Shown here piece after piece: positions 17,911 to 25,441 of a DNA stretch of 64,000 nucleotides. The stretch covers positions 60,725 through 124,724 of the forward strand of contig NZ_NMVQ01000005.1 in assembly GCF_002250625.1 (NCBI RefSeq), in the 5' to 3' direction. The notes under the pieces are model-generated. The model was not told where the DNA came from and did no database searches. It saw only the letters and a list, made by a program, of their open reading frames with translations. Position 1 is the first letter of the stretch; each line of letters starts with the position of its first letter. Origin of the DNA: Enemella dayhoffiae (GTDB lineage Bacteria; Actinomycetota; Actinomycetes; Propionibacteriales; Propionibacteriaceae). Both the position numbers and the translations under genes were made by a program.

Positions 17911-18156
17911 TCAGCCGAGCTTCATGAAGTGCTCGATCAGCGCCATGAGCAGGCGCAGCAGGATGTCGCGGATGGCCGGATCGGTGAGGATCTTGATCAG
18001 CACCCCGCCGATGCTGGCGGCGGCCACGGTGACGACCGCGTATTCCACGGCAGCCGCACCGCGCTCGTCGCGCCGCCGCCGGCGGCGGTTCGCGTGGGTC
18101 AGTTCCGGCATGGGCTCGAGGGTGGTGAGCTCGGTGCCGACATTGCTCTGGGACAT
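17911..18156 (-). CDS. Small Flp-like pilin, DUF4244 (copy 2)
   Basis: 81 residues: a longer hydrophilic leader ending in an Arg-rich run (ANRRRRRRDERG), then pilin helix AAAVEYAVVTVAAASIGGVL and an amphipathic C terminus. Cleavage is expected near the Gly of DERG before AAAVEY, as for Flp prepilins. ATG 18156 follows GAAGGGAAA. It is separated by 164 bp from tadC upstream, leaving room for its own promoter, so pilins can be made in excess over the assembly machinery. Confidence 0.87.
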   Translation of the reverse strand: MSQSNVGTELTTLEPMPELTHANRRRRRRDERGAAAVEYAVVTVAAASIGGVLIKILTDPAIRDILLRLLMALIEHFMKLG

Positions 18157-18278
18157 GGGGTTTTCCCTTCGATGGTTTGATTTCCCGGCGGCCAACCCTG
18201 CGGGAGGCCGATGCCCGCTGCGCGGACATCTGCACCATGGGCGAAATCTCGGTGATCGTTCGCCGCCTGGTGGCCGGT

Positions 18279-18287
18279 TGTGGACAA
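18279..18287 (-). promoter_or_regulatory. Isolated DnaA-box-like nonamer TTGTCCACA
   Basis: Reads TGTGGACAA on the plus strand, a perfect match to the actinobacterial DnaA box. It lies in the tadC-pilin gap. A weaker TGTGGAAAA follows at about 18310. A second perfect copy is at 22132-22140. Single boxes like these are not an origin. Confidence 0.35.
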
Positions 18288-18320
18288 CGCTCGGGATCGC
18301 CGAGTGGCTGTGGAAAACCG

Positions 18321-19052
18321 TCAGCCGAGCACGCGGAACACGATGGAGCCGACGATCGGCACCATCCCGATCAGCACGAACGCCGGCAGGAAGCAGACGG
18401 CCATCGGGAACACCCCGCGTACGCCGAGGGTGCGCGCCCGCTGATGGGCGAGCGCGGCCCGATCCCGACGCGCCCGATCGGCGTGGCGCTGCAGCACCTG
18501 CACCAGCTCGGTCCCCGCCCCGGCAGCCCGCGCGATGTCGCGCGCCACCAGGCGCCACCCCGGCACCGCTTCCAGCTGGGTCCACGCCTCCGACTCCGAA
18601 CGCCCCACCTCGAGGCTGGCCAGCACCGCCGCCAGATCCTCGGCCAGCGGTCCCTGCTGGGTCTCGGCGACCACCCCGATCGCGCCCCGCAACGGCAGGC
18701 CCGCGGCCAGACAACCGGCCACCAGATCGAGCAGTTGCGGCAGTTCGTTGATCCGCCGCTCCCGAGCCCTGGCCACCGTGGGTGGTTCCAGCCGACCCAG
18801 CAGCACGGCCACACCCGTCATCACCAGCGGCCCGACCAACAGCCCCCACCACCCCGGCAGCAGCACGCCCACGGCGACGGCCGCCCCGATCCCGAGGGAC
18901 CAACGGGTTCGCGCCGTCGGCGCTCCGGGCCGCGGCCGCAGCCAGGTCGGACCGCGAGCGGGGCTGCGCGAGGCGCGCAACCGGCGGGAGGGTTGCGGGC
19001 CGATCAGCAGGGCGGCCGCCATCGCCGCCAACCAGATCGCGAGGGTGCTCAT
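18321..19052 (-). CDS. tadC: Tad pilus inner-membrane platform protein TadC (type II secretion F family)
   Basis: 243 residues with N-terminal hydrophobic segments, then the T2SSF domain (LPQLLDLVAGCLAAGLPLRGAI) and a C-terminal membrane hairpin (GVFPMAVCFLPAFVLIGMVP). Partner of TadB in the platform on which the TadA ATPase acts. ATG 19052 lies one base after the tadB stop. Equivalent to Rv3657c. Confidence 0.9.
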   Translation of the reverse strand: MSTLAIWLAAMAAALLIGPQPSRRLRASRSPARGPTWLRPRPGAPTARTRWSLGIGAAVAVGVLLPGWWGLLVGPLVMTGVAVLLGRLEPPTVARARERRINELPQLLDLVAGCLAAGLPLRGAIGVVAETQQGPLAEDLAAVLASLEVGRSESEAWTQLEAVPGWRLVARDIARAAGAGTELVQVLQRHADRARRDRAALAHQRARTLGVRGVFPMAVCFLPAFVLIGMVPIVGSIVFRVLG

Positions 19053-19053
19053 C

Positions 19054-19860
19054 TCAGCCGTCCTTGATCGCGCCGAGTCGTTCGGTCCAGATCAGTCCGG
19101 CCCCGGCGAGCACGGTGCCGGTGAGCAGGCACAGCTGCCCCCACAGCGACCCGAACAGGAACGCCAGCGGGTCACCGCCGATCAGATAGCCGAGCGCGAT
19201 CCCCGCCAACGGCAGCAGCGCCAGCACCACCCCGGTCATCCGCGGCGCGGCCAGCTCACCGGCGGCCGTGCGGCGGACGTCCTCGTCCTCGCGCAGCGCC
19301 GAGGCGACCCGGGCCAGGCTTGGCCCCAACGGGGCGCCCGTGCGGGTCGCCACCTGCCACGCCTGCGCCAGCCCGAGCAGGTCGCCGTTGCCCGGTTCGC
19401 TCGCCTGCTCCAACCAGACCGCCGGCACCTCGGCCCCCACCCCGGCCGCTGCGGCCGCGCGGCGCAGCACCGGGGCGTCCTCGGCCGCGGCGGCCAGCGC
19501 CACCGCGGGCACCTTGCCCAGGGTCAGCTCGCCGGCGAGCAGTTCGGCTGCGCGCGCCACGCCCACCCGGCTTCGGAGCAGGCGCCGCTCGCGCAGCCGC
19601 CCGCGCGTCACCACCGCGGCGGTGCCGGCCAGGGTCACGGCGACCCCGACGAGTACGCCGACCGTGCCGCCGGCGATCAGCCAGCTGATCGGCACCAGCA
19701 GCACCGCACCGGCGACGGTCAGGATCAGTCGCGAAGACCGGTGGCGGACCGGACCGGTGTCCGGTTGCACGGCCTCGGCGCGGCGTACCCGGGGTCCGAC
19801 CAGTGCCCACGCCGCCAGCGCCGCGAGCAGCAGCGCCAGCGCCGACAGCGGATCGGTCAT
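19054..19860 (-). CDS. tadB: Tad pilus inner-membrane platform protein TadB
   Basis: 268 residues with multiple membrane segments and a degenerate T2SSF domain in the second half (EPGNGDLLGLAQAWQVATRTGAPL), ending in two membrane helices. ATG 19860 overlaps the tadA stop as ATGA, which decides this start over an ATG nine bases upstream. Forms the platform with TadC. Equivalent to Rv3658c. Confidence 0.9.
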   Translation of the reverse strand: MTDPLSALALLLAALAAWALVGPRVRRAEAVQPDTGPVRHRSSRLILTVAGAVLLVPISWLIAGGTVGVLVGVAVTLAGTAAVVTRGRLRERRLLRSRVGVARAAELLAGELTLGKVPAVALAAAAEDAPVLRRAAAAAGVGAEVPAVWLEQASEPGNGDLLGLAQAWQVATRTGAPLGPSLARVASALREDEDVRRTAAGELAAPRMTGVVLALLPLAGIALGYLIGGDPLAFLFGSLWGQLCLLTGTVLAGAGLIWTERLGAIKDG

Positions 19861-21014
19861 CGGGCGCACAACTCCTGCAGCGCAGAAAATCCGCGACCGG
19901 TACGCAGCTCACCATCGGGGGTGAAGTCCAGGGCCGGCAGCATCCGCAGCCCCTGCCCGTCCCCCTGGAGCACCTGGATCGTCGCCACCCGGCGCCGCCC
20001 CGGCCGGCCCGCGGCGCCGCGCTCGCGGAGCACGTGCACGACCACGTCGAGGGCAGCGGCCGCCTGGGCCCGGAGTGCCTCGGCACCCATCCCGCCGAGG
20101 GCCGCCAGGGCGGCCAGCCTGGCCGGTACATCCGAAGCCGAGTTCGCGTGTACCGTGCCGCAGCCGCCCTCGTGACCTGTGTTCAGCGCGGTGAGCAGGT
20201 CACACAACTCGGCGCCGCGGACCTCACCCAGCACGATCCGATCCGGGCGCATCCGCAGCGCCTGCCGAACCAGGTCACTCAGCGGGATCGCTCCGGCCCC
20301 CTCGGCGTTCGGCGCCCGCGCCTCCAGGCGTACGCAGTGCGGATGATCGGGCTGCAACTCCCGCGAATCCTCCACCACCAGCAACCGCTCGTCGGCCGGT
20401 ACCTCGGCGAGCATCGACGCCAGCAACGTGGTCTTGCCGGTTCCGGTGCCACCGGAGACCAGGAACGCCACCCGGGCCCGCACCAGCCCGGCCAGCACCT
20501 CGGCCCCCGCCGCCGGGATGGAACCGGCCGCCACCCAGTCGGCCAACCGGAACCGGCGCCCGGCCGGCACCCGCAACGACAGGCAGGTGCCGGGGTGCGC
20601 CAACGGCGCCAGCACCGCGTGCAGCCTGGTCCCATCGGCCATCCGGGCGTCGACGAACGGCACCCCGTCGTCGAGGCGACGGCCCACCGCCGCGGCCATC
20701 CGCGCCGCCAGCCGGCGTACCTCGTCCTCGCCGTCGAAGCGCACCTCGGTCAGCTCCAGCCCCTCGCCCCGGTCGATGAACACTTGGCCGGCCCCGTTCA
20801 CCAGCACGTCGGTCACCCCCGGCAGCCGCAGCAGCGGCTCCAGCCGGCCGGCCCCCACCGCGTCGCGACGCAGCGCGGCCACCGTGTCCACCAGGGCGGC
20901 GTCACTGACCGGCAGCCCCAGCCGGTGCATCACCGCGGCCACGTCCGGCGGCAGCGGTGAGCGGCCCAACCGGACCAGCTCGGTGCGCACCAGTTCCAGT
21001 TCCTCGGGGCTCAT
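19857..21014 (-). CDS. tadA: Tad pilus assembly ATPase TadA/CpaF
   Basis: 385-residue secretion ATPase of the VirB11/GspE superfamily. Walker A is GGTGTGKTTLL, the Asp box LVVEDSRELQP, Walker B IVLGEVRGAE, and the His box CGTVHANS. The N-terminal domain carries the FIDRGEGLELT strand typical of CpaF. A cytoplasmic hexamer that powers pilin extrusion through TadB/TadC. Overlaps ssd and tadB by 4 bp each, so the genes are translationally coupled. Equivalent to Rv3659c. Confidence 0.95.
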   Translation of the reverse strand: MSPEELELVRTELVRLGRSPLPPDVAAVMHRLGLPVSDAALVDTVAALRRDAVGAGRLEPLLRLPGVTDVLVNGAGQVFIDRGEGLELTEVRFDGEDEVRRLAARMAAAVGRRLDDGVPFVDARMADGTRLHAVLAPLAHPGTCLSLRVPAGRRFRLADWVAAGSIPAAGAEVLAGLVRARVAFLVSGGTGTGKTTLLASMLAEVPADERLLVVEDSRELQPDHPHCVRLEARAPNAEGAGAIPLSDLVRQALRMRPDRIVLGEVRGAELCDLLTALNTGHEGGCGTVHANSASDVPARLAALAALGGMGAEALRAQAAAALDVVVHVLRERGAAGRPGRRRVATIQVLQGDGQGLRMLPALDFTPDGELRTGRGFSALQELCAR

Positions 21015-22051
21015 CGCTCCCCCTCCGCGGGTGCCAGCTCCGCCACCAGGGTGGCCGTCGCCCGCCGCCAGCCGCGGCCCGCAACGCGCACCGGCACCTC
21101 GCCCAGATCGGCCGCCGAAGCCACCCGGTGATCCTCCGGAAGCGCTGTCAGCAAAGGAATCCCCAGCAGTTCACCGACCGTGGACCGGTCCCCGGCAGAC
21201 CCGCGCAGCACCGCCGCCAACGGCACCGGGGTGTCCAGCCGATCGAGCAGGTCCACCGCCGCCCCCAGGGCCGGCACCGTGCCGCGACACAGCAGCAACC
21301 CACCGTCACAGTGCTCCAGCGCCTCGGCCGCGAGACCGCCGACGGCTCGCCCCAGATCGAGCAGCACCACCTGGTGCTGCCGGGCCAACGACTGCAGCAC
21401 CGCGCGCACCGCGGCCGTGCCCGGCTCGGCATGGTGACCGCGGGCGCGGGCGAGGACGGCGACCCCGTCCACCCCCGGCAGCCGGTCGGCCAGGTCACCG
21501 AGAAACCCGGCGGCGGAGGCGAGCGCCGGCCACCGCCAACCCGGTTCACGTTCCAGCCCCAGCAGCAGATCCAGACCGGGCCCGCCCGGGTCCAGCTCGA
21601 CCACGGCCACGCGGCGACCGCGCCGCGCCAGCTGCCAGGCCAGGTCGACGGTCAACGTGGAGGTGCCAACACCCCCCGACCCGCCGAGCACCGCGACCAC
21701 CCGGCCGCGCTCCCCCGGTGGCGCCTCGGCCAGCGCGCCGGTCAGCCAGCGCAACCCCTCCGGCAGCGTGATGACCGCCGCACCGAGGGCGGCGGACCAG
21801 GCGCACATCCGTTCGCTGTCGCCGGTCTCACCGACCAACCGCACCCGAGTCCGGCGGAGGAGCTCGAGCCGGGCAGCGGCCGGAGCCAGGTCGACCCCGA
21901 GCACCAGCACCGTCGGGTCGGCCGCCGCCTTCAGCGCGTCGGCGTCCTCGGCCACGTCGGCCTCGAGCCCGGCGGCGGCGATGGCGGACAGCACGGCGTC
22001 GCGGACCCGCGGGTTGGTCGTCGCGACCAGGGGTCGCTGGGTGGTTGCCAT
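21011..22051 (-). CDS. ssd: Ssd/CpaE-like MinD-family ATPase
   Basis: 346 residues. The N-terminal receiver-like domain (VATTNPRVRDAVLSAIAAAGLE) is followed by a ParA/MinD fold with a deviant Walker A GGSGGVGTSTLTVDLA, where the usual lysine is Thr-Ser, and VVELDPGGPGLDLLLGL. The family localises Tad pili (CpaE) and in M. tuberculosis is named septum site-determining protein (Rv3660c). ATG 22051 is chosen because upstream residues are unlike homologues. Head of the tad operon. Confidence 0.9.
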   Translation of the reverse strand: MATTQRPLVATTNPRVRDAVLSAIAAAGLEADVAEDADALKAAADPTVLVLGVDLAPAAARLELLRRTRVRLVGETGDSERMCAWSAALGAAVITLPEGLRWLTGALAEAPPGERGRVVAVLGGSGGVGTSTLTVDLAWQLARRGRRVAVVELDPGGPGLDLLLGLEREPGWRWPALASAAGFLGDLADRLPGVDGVAVLARARGHHAEPGTAAVRAVLQSLARQHQVVLLDLGRAVGGLAAEALEHCDGGLLLCRGTVPALGAAVDLLDRLDTPVPLAAVLRGSAGDRSTVGELLGIPLLTALPEDHRVASAADLGEVPVRVAGRGWRRATATLVAELAPAEGER

Positions 22052-22186
22052 GTCCACACCGTGCTCGGGAGTCAGCCGAATCGTGCACCCGCGCCCGCCC
22101 GATTGTGGAGAACTCCCCCCTGCGCCGGTCCTGTGGACAACCTCCCGCAGGCCACCATCGAGCCCGACTGGTGCGACCATGCACCC
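22052..22186. promoter_or_regulatory. Divergent promoter region between ssd/tad operon and a methyltransferase
   Basis: 135 bp with no gene. It contains a perfect DnaA-box-like TGTGGACAA (22132-22140) and two related words (TGTCCACAC at 22052, TTGTGGAGAA near 22103). I cannot assign -35/-10 elements reliably. Confidence 0.35.
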
Positions 22187-22828
22187 ATGAGTCTGGAGAA
22201 CCGCTGGTATCGCCTCGTGGCCAGCCAGCTCGCCCACCCGCGGGGCGTGCTCGGGAAGGTCACGGCGAACCGCCTCAACGAGGGCAACCGACCGATGGTG
22301 GCGTCCGCGATCGAGGCGGCCGGGCTCGGCCCGGGTCAGGTGGCCGCCGACGTCGGTTTCGGGGGTGGGGTCGGGCTGCCCCTGCTGCTGTCAGCGGTCG
22401 GGCCGACCGGTCGGGTGCACGGGTACGAGATCTCGCGGTCCATGATCGCCAGTGCTCGCAGGGCGTACGCCACAGACGTCTCGGCCGGACGCCTGCTGGT
22501 CGAGCAGGGTGAACTCGCCGACCTGCCCGTCCCGGACGGGACCTTCGACGCGGTGATCACGGCCAACACGGTCTATTTCGTCGATGACCTGGGCCAGGCG
22601 TTCGTCGAACTCCATCGGGTTCTTCGATCTGGCGGACGACTGGTGGTCGCCATCGCCGACCCCGCCGCCATGGAGGCCATGCCGTTCGTCGAGCACGGCT
22701 TCCGGGTACGCCCGGTCGCCGAGCTCCTGCGGCTGATGCAGGCGGCGGGTTTCGTGTCTGCACAGGATCGGCAGCTGCAGCTCGGCGGCCCACTGCGCCA
22801 GCTGCTGATCGCGTCCCGGCCGGACTGA
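22187..22828 (+). CDS. Class I SAM-dependent methyltransferase (Methyltransf_11 type)
   Basis: 213-residue soluble methyltransferase. SAM-binding loop VAADVGFGGGVGLP, acidic residue after strand 2 (HGYEIS), and the post-motif DAVITANTVYFVDDL...VLRSGGRLVV are typical of ubiquinone/sterol-type small-molecule methyltransferases. The N-terminal segment (NRWYRLVASQLAHPRG) precedes the core. ATG 22187 is the first start after the divergent region. Substrate unknown. Confidence 0.85.
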   Translation: MSLENRWYRLVASQLAHPRGVLGKVTANRLNEGNRPMVASAIEAAGLGPGQVAADVGFGGGVGLPLLLSAVGPTGRVHGYEISRSMIASARRAYATDVSAGRLLVEQGELADLPVPDGTFDAVITANTVYFVDDLGQAFVELHRVLRSGGRLVVAIADPAAMEAMPFVEHGFRVRPVAELLRLMQAAGFVSAQDRQLQLGGPLRQLLIASRPD

Positions 22829-23113
22829 TCGACAAGTTTTCAACAATGCTGTCAGATCCCGGCCACAGCTCGGAACAATTCTCTGCCAGGGGTCTTCCCT
22901 TTTCGCCGCGGCCGGCGTACAAATGATTCAAGGAATCCTTGCACAGCAGCCAGGTACCCACGCGTCGACCAAACCATCTCGTGGGTTGTTGCGACCCGAC
23001 GTTGATCGGGCCAACACAGAGTGTGCACGCTTGGTCACCTGGACTGAGGTGGGATGTGGCACCTGCGCGCATGCAGGTGCCACTTCCATGTCCGGACAGT
23101 GCAGCTTTCCCGG
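22829..23113. other. 285-bp gene-free gap between convergent genes
   Basis: No credible gene. The left half is less GC-rich than its surroundings (22829-22950) and holds a small inverted repeat CAAGG-AAT-CCTTG (about 22928-22940). The right part carries the strong hairpin listed separately. Confidence 0.4.
23056..23083. terminator. Perfect 11-bp stem-loop between convergent genes
   Basis: Arms GTGGCACCTGC (23056-23066) and GCAGGTGCCAC (23073-23083) around a 6-base loop. It lies 30 bp beyond the stop of the minus-strand Fic-like gene and after the plus-strand methyltransferase. No T-run follows on either strand, so it is a factor-dependent or hairpin-only terminator candidate. Confidence 0.6.
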
Positions 23114-23821
23114 TCAGATCCGGTCGTCGCGGAACCGTCGCGCCGCCCCGAGCGGGGACTCTTCGGCGCCGCGGGTGAGGGCCCGGCAGCAGTGCAGGAT
23201 CCAGTCGCGGACCCCGGCCCCACCCTCGGTATAGCGCCGCAACCCCTGCTGGTACGCCGCCCCGGCGGCCAGGTGCCCCACCTCGGGCACCAGCGCCGCC
23301 CGCGGATCCACCCCGGCGTCGATCAGCACCATGTGCTCCACCGCCCGCGCGATCACCCCGTCACCGCCGCCGAAGGGGGCGATCCGCGCCACCTCGGCGT
23401 GCGCGATCGCGGCCTGCACCACCGCCGGCGCCTTCGTCGGCCGGGTCAGCAGACCGAACAGGTCGCTCAGCGGCTCGGCGGCGGTGGCCCGACCCAGTCG
23501 ATCGTCGGGCAGCACCCCCTTTGCGAGCAGGGAATGCGCCCGGGCCAGCACCTGGCCGGGGGCGCGGCGTACCGAAGTCGCCAACTCGACCAGTTCGGTC
23601 GACAGCCGCACCGACCCGGGGGCCCAGACGTCCCCCTCCGGCTTGGCCGACTCGAGCTCGGCGCTGGCCCGCGACCCGGCGAGCAGGGCGCGGGCCGAGT
23701 CCTCGGCGGGCACGGCGCGCCGACCACGGTCGCGCAGCACGGCGTCCACGGCGTCGCGGGCCGCGGCCACCGCGGACGGCACGCCCTCCAGCCGCGCCAG
23801 ATCTGCAAGGGGGTCACTCAC
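23114..23821 (-). CDS. Fic-like protein with degenerate catalytic motif
   Basis: 235 residues. The segment HAEVARIAPFGGGDGVIARAV aligns with the Fic motif HPFxxGNGRxxR, but the catalytic histidine is Ala and the Asn is Asp. AMP-transfer activity is therefore doubtful. The remainder is helical, Ala-rich, with a conserved-looking DWILHCCRAL near the C terminus. Streptomyces and other actinobacteria have a similar protein near the ssd/tad region, often labelled oxidoreductase without support. It starts 17 bp from, and divergent to, the next methyltransferase. Function unknown. Confidence 0.75.
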   Translation of the reverse strand: MSDPLADLARLEGVPSAVAAARDAVDAVLRDRGRRAVPAEDSARALLAGSRASAELESAKPEGDVWAPGSVRLSTELVELATSVRRAPGQVLARAHSLLAKGVLPDDRLGRATAAEPLSDLFGLLTRPTKAPAVVQAAIAHAEVARIAPFGGGDGVIARAVEHMVLIDAGVDPRAALVPEVGHLAAGAAYQQGLRRYTEGGAGVRDWILHCCRALTRGAEESPLGAARRFRDDRI

Positions 23822-23838
23822 CTCATAGAGTGTGCCCC

Positions 23839-24594
23839 ATGCAGCCGCGTCGCACGATCTATCCCGGACCGGCCATCGACTGGATGGTGCCGGGGGATCA
23901 GCGACGGGTGCTGGACGTGGGGTCCGGCAACGGCTCCTTCGCCGCGATGATCGCCCGGGCCGGGCATCGGGTCTGCTGTGTGGACAGCAATCCAGAGCGG
24001 GTACGCCGCATCGCGGACCGGTTGCCCGGTGGGATGCACGTGGTCGCCCAGGCCGAATCGCTGCCCTTCGCCTCCGGCAGCTTCGACGTGGTGACGGTGC
24101 AGGAATCGCTGACCCGCTTCGCCCCCGGGCTCGCCCTGGCGGAGTTCGCTCGGGTGCTGCGACCCGATGGCCACCTGGCGGTGGTGTTCAACAGCCGTGA
24201 CGACACCGTGCCCTGGGTGAAGCGGTTCGCCCGCCTGCTGCAGGAACACGACCCGACCGCCATGCAGGGCGAATACGGCACCGACACCATCGCCGAGCTC
24301 GAGCGCTCGCCCTATTTCCCGCAGATCGAGGTCAAGTCGTTCCGCAACTGGATCCCGATCGACCGGCAGGGACTGCTGCGCATGGTGCGATCGAGGCCGG
24401 CGCTGGCGGCGCTGCCCGAGGACCGGTTGAGCGAGCTGCTGGGCCGGGTCGCGGCCCTCTATGACGACGCCGCCCGACCGCCGGAACCGCTGCTGCTGCC
24501 GTTCCAGGCCACCTGCCGCAGGGCCCTCGTGGACCAGAGCGAGTTCACCATGCCGATGGAGACCGAGGGGTTACGCATCTCGATGCGATTCTGA
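23839..24594 (+). CDS. Class I SAM-dependent methyltransferase
   Basis: 251 residues. SAM loop VLDVGSGNGSFAAMI, acidic residue CVDSNPERV, and QAESLPFASGSFDVVTVQESLTRF fit Methyltransf_11. The C-terminal third (RNWIPIDRQGLLRMVRSRPAL) matches the tail common in actinobacterial class I enzymes of unknown substrate. ATG 23839. The start is only 17 bp from the divergent Fic-like gene, so the two promoters must lie within each other's coding sequence or be shared. Confidence 0.85.
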   Translation: MQPRRTIYPGPAIDWMVPGDQRRVLDVGSGNGSFAAMIARAGHRVCCVDSNPERVRRIADRLPGGMHVVAQAESLPFASGSFDVVTVQESLTRFAPGLALAEFARVLRPDGHLAVVFNSRDDTVPWVKRFARLLQEHDPTAMQGEYGTDTIAELERSPYFPQIEVKSFRNWIPIDRQGLLRMVRSRPALAALPEDRLSELLGRVAALYDDAARPPEPLLLPFQATCRRALVDQSEFTMPMETEGLRISMRF

Positions 24595-24668
24595 GGGTTC
24601 GCACGCTGGATTCTCCGCGCACTCGATTCTTGGAGAGGCACGATTCTCGACGGGGTTTGCACCTTTGA

Positions 24669-24686
24669 GGCAACTTTTTCGTTGCC
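24669..24686 (+). terminator. Small hairpin upstream of the SH3 protein gene
   Basis: GGCAAC-TTTTTC-GTTGCC, 75 bp after the methyltransferase stop and 46 bp before the next ATG. It could end the upstream transcript or lie in the leader of the secreted SH3 gene. I found no riboswitch fold here. Confidence 0.4.
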
Positions 24687-24732
24687 CGGGTGATCTCCTG
24701 AGTAGGAAGCCCCAACACGAAGGAGTTGGATC

Positions 24733-25338
24733 ATGTTCACCAGCAACGCACGCCGGACCCTCGCCGCGGTTGGCCTCGCCGCCGCGTCCGCGGGGGGTCT
24801 GCTGGCCGGCACCCCTGCCCACGCGGCGGAGGTCCCGGAGGGCGTCGTCGTCGGCGCCTGGGGCGTGAACGTGCGTCAGGCCCCGAGCCCGCACGCCGCC
24901 GAGATCGGCCACCGCACCGAAGGCAGTCGCGTCACCCTGGTCTGCCAGGCCAAGGGCACCCCCATTGACGGCAACGACCTCTGGTACGCCCTCAGCGAGG
25001 GCAACGGCTGGGTCTCGGCCCGCCACGTCGACAGCGTCGGCCAGGCACCCGCGACCTGCCCGAACACGGACACCGAGTTCGGTATCGGGCTGACCACCGC
25101 GCCGCTCAGCGTGCGCAACGGGCCCACCAGCCGCGACGCGCAGTTGACCGAGCTTCCCCCGAATCATCAGGTGATGGCGCGGTGCCAGGTGCGCGGCGAC
25201 AACGTCAACGGAAACGACATGTGGCTGCACCTGCAGGACGGCACCTGGGTGTCTGCGGCATACCTGCGCAAGGACGAGTCTTTGCAGAACCAGAACTGGC
25301 CGCCCGTGCCGTGCGACGCGGCCGACGGCTCCCACTGA
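24733..25338 (+). CDS. Secreted protein with two bacterial SH3 domains
   Basis: 201 residues. The Sec signal peptide has cleavage expected after TPAHA (about residue 31). It is followed by two related SH3b repeats: GVNVRQAPSPHAAEIGHRT...NDLWYALSEGNGWVSARHVD and LSVRNGPTSRDAQLTEL...NDMWLHLQDGTWVSAAYL. Each has a VRxxPS loop, a central cysteine and a W-V-S end. SH3b domains bind peptidoglycan or other wall polymers; there is no attached hydrolase. ATG 24733 follows GAAGGAGTT. Likely extracellular wall-associated. Confidence 0.88.
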   Translation: MFTSNARRTLAAVGLAAASAGGLLAGTPAHAAEVPEGVVVGAWGVNVRQAPSPHAAEIGHRTEGSRVTLVCQAKGTPIDGNDLWYALSEGNGWVSARHVDSVGQAPATCPNTDTEFGIGLTTAPLSVRNGPTSRDAQLTELPPNHQVMARCQVRGDNVNGNDMWLHLQDGTWVSAAYLRKDESLQNQNWPPVPCDAADGSH

Positions 25339-25441
25339 GTCCTGAGCCGCCGTGCGACAGGGTCTCGGTTCCGCATCGGCCCTGTACGCGCGCGGCCGGA
25401 CGTGTTCAAAATGGGACACGACCCCGGCGAACAGGAGCGAG

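Noticed and set aside
24595..24732. c-di-AMP (ydaO-type) riboswitch upstream of the secreted SH3 gene
   Set aside because: Such switches precede wall-associated genes in actinobacteria, but none of the conserved motif pieces is visible here; only a 6-bp hairpin.
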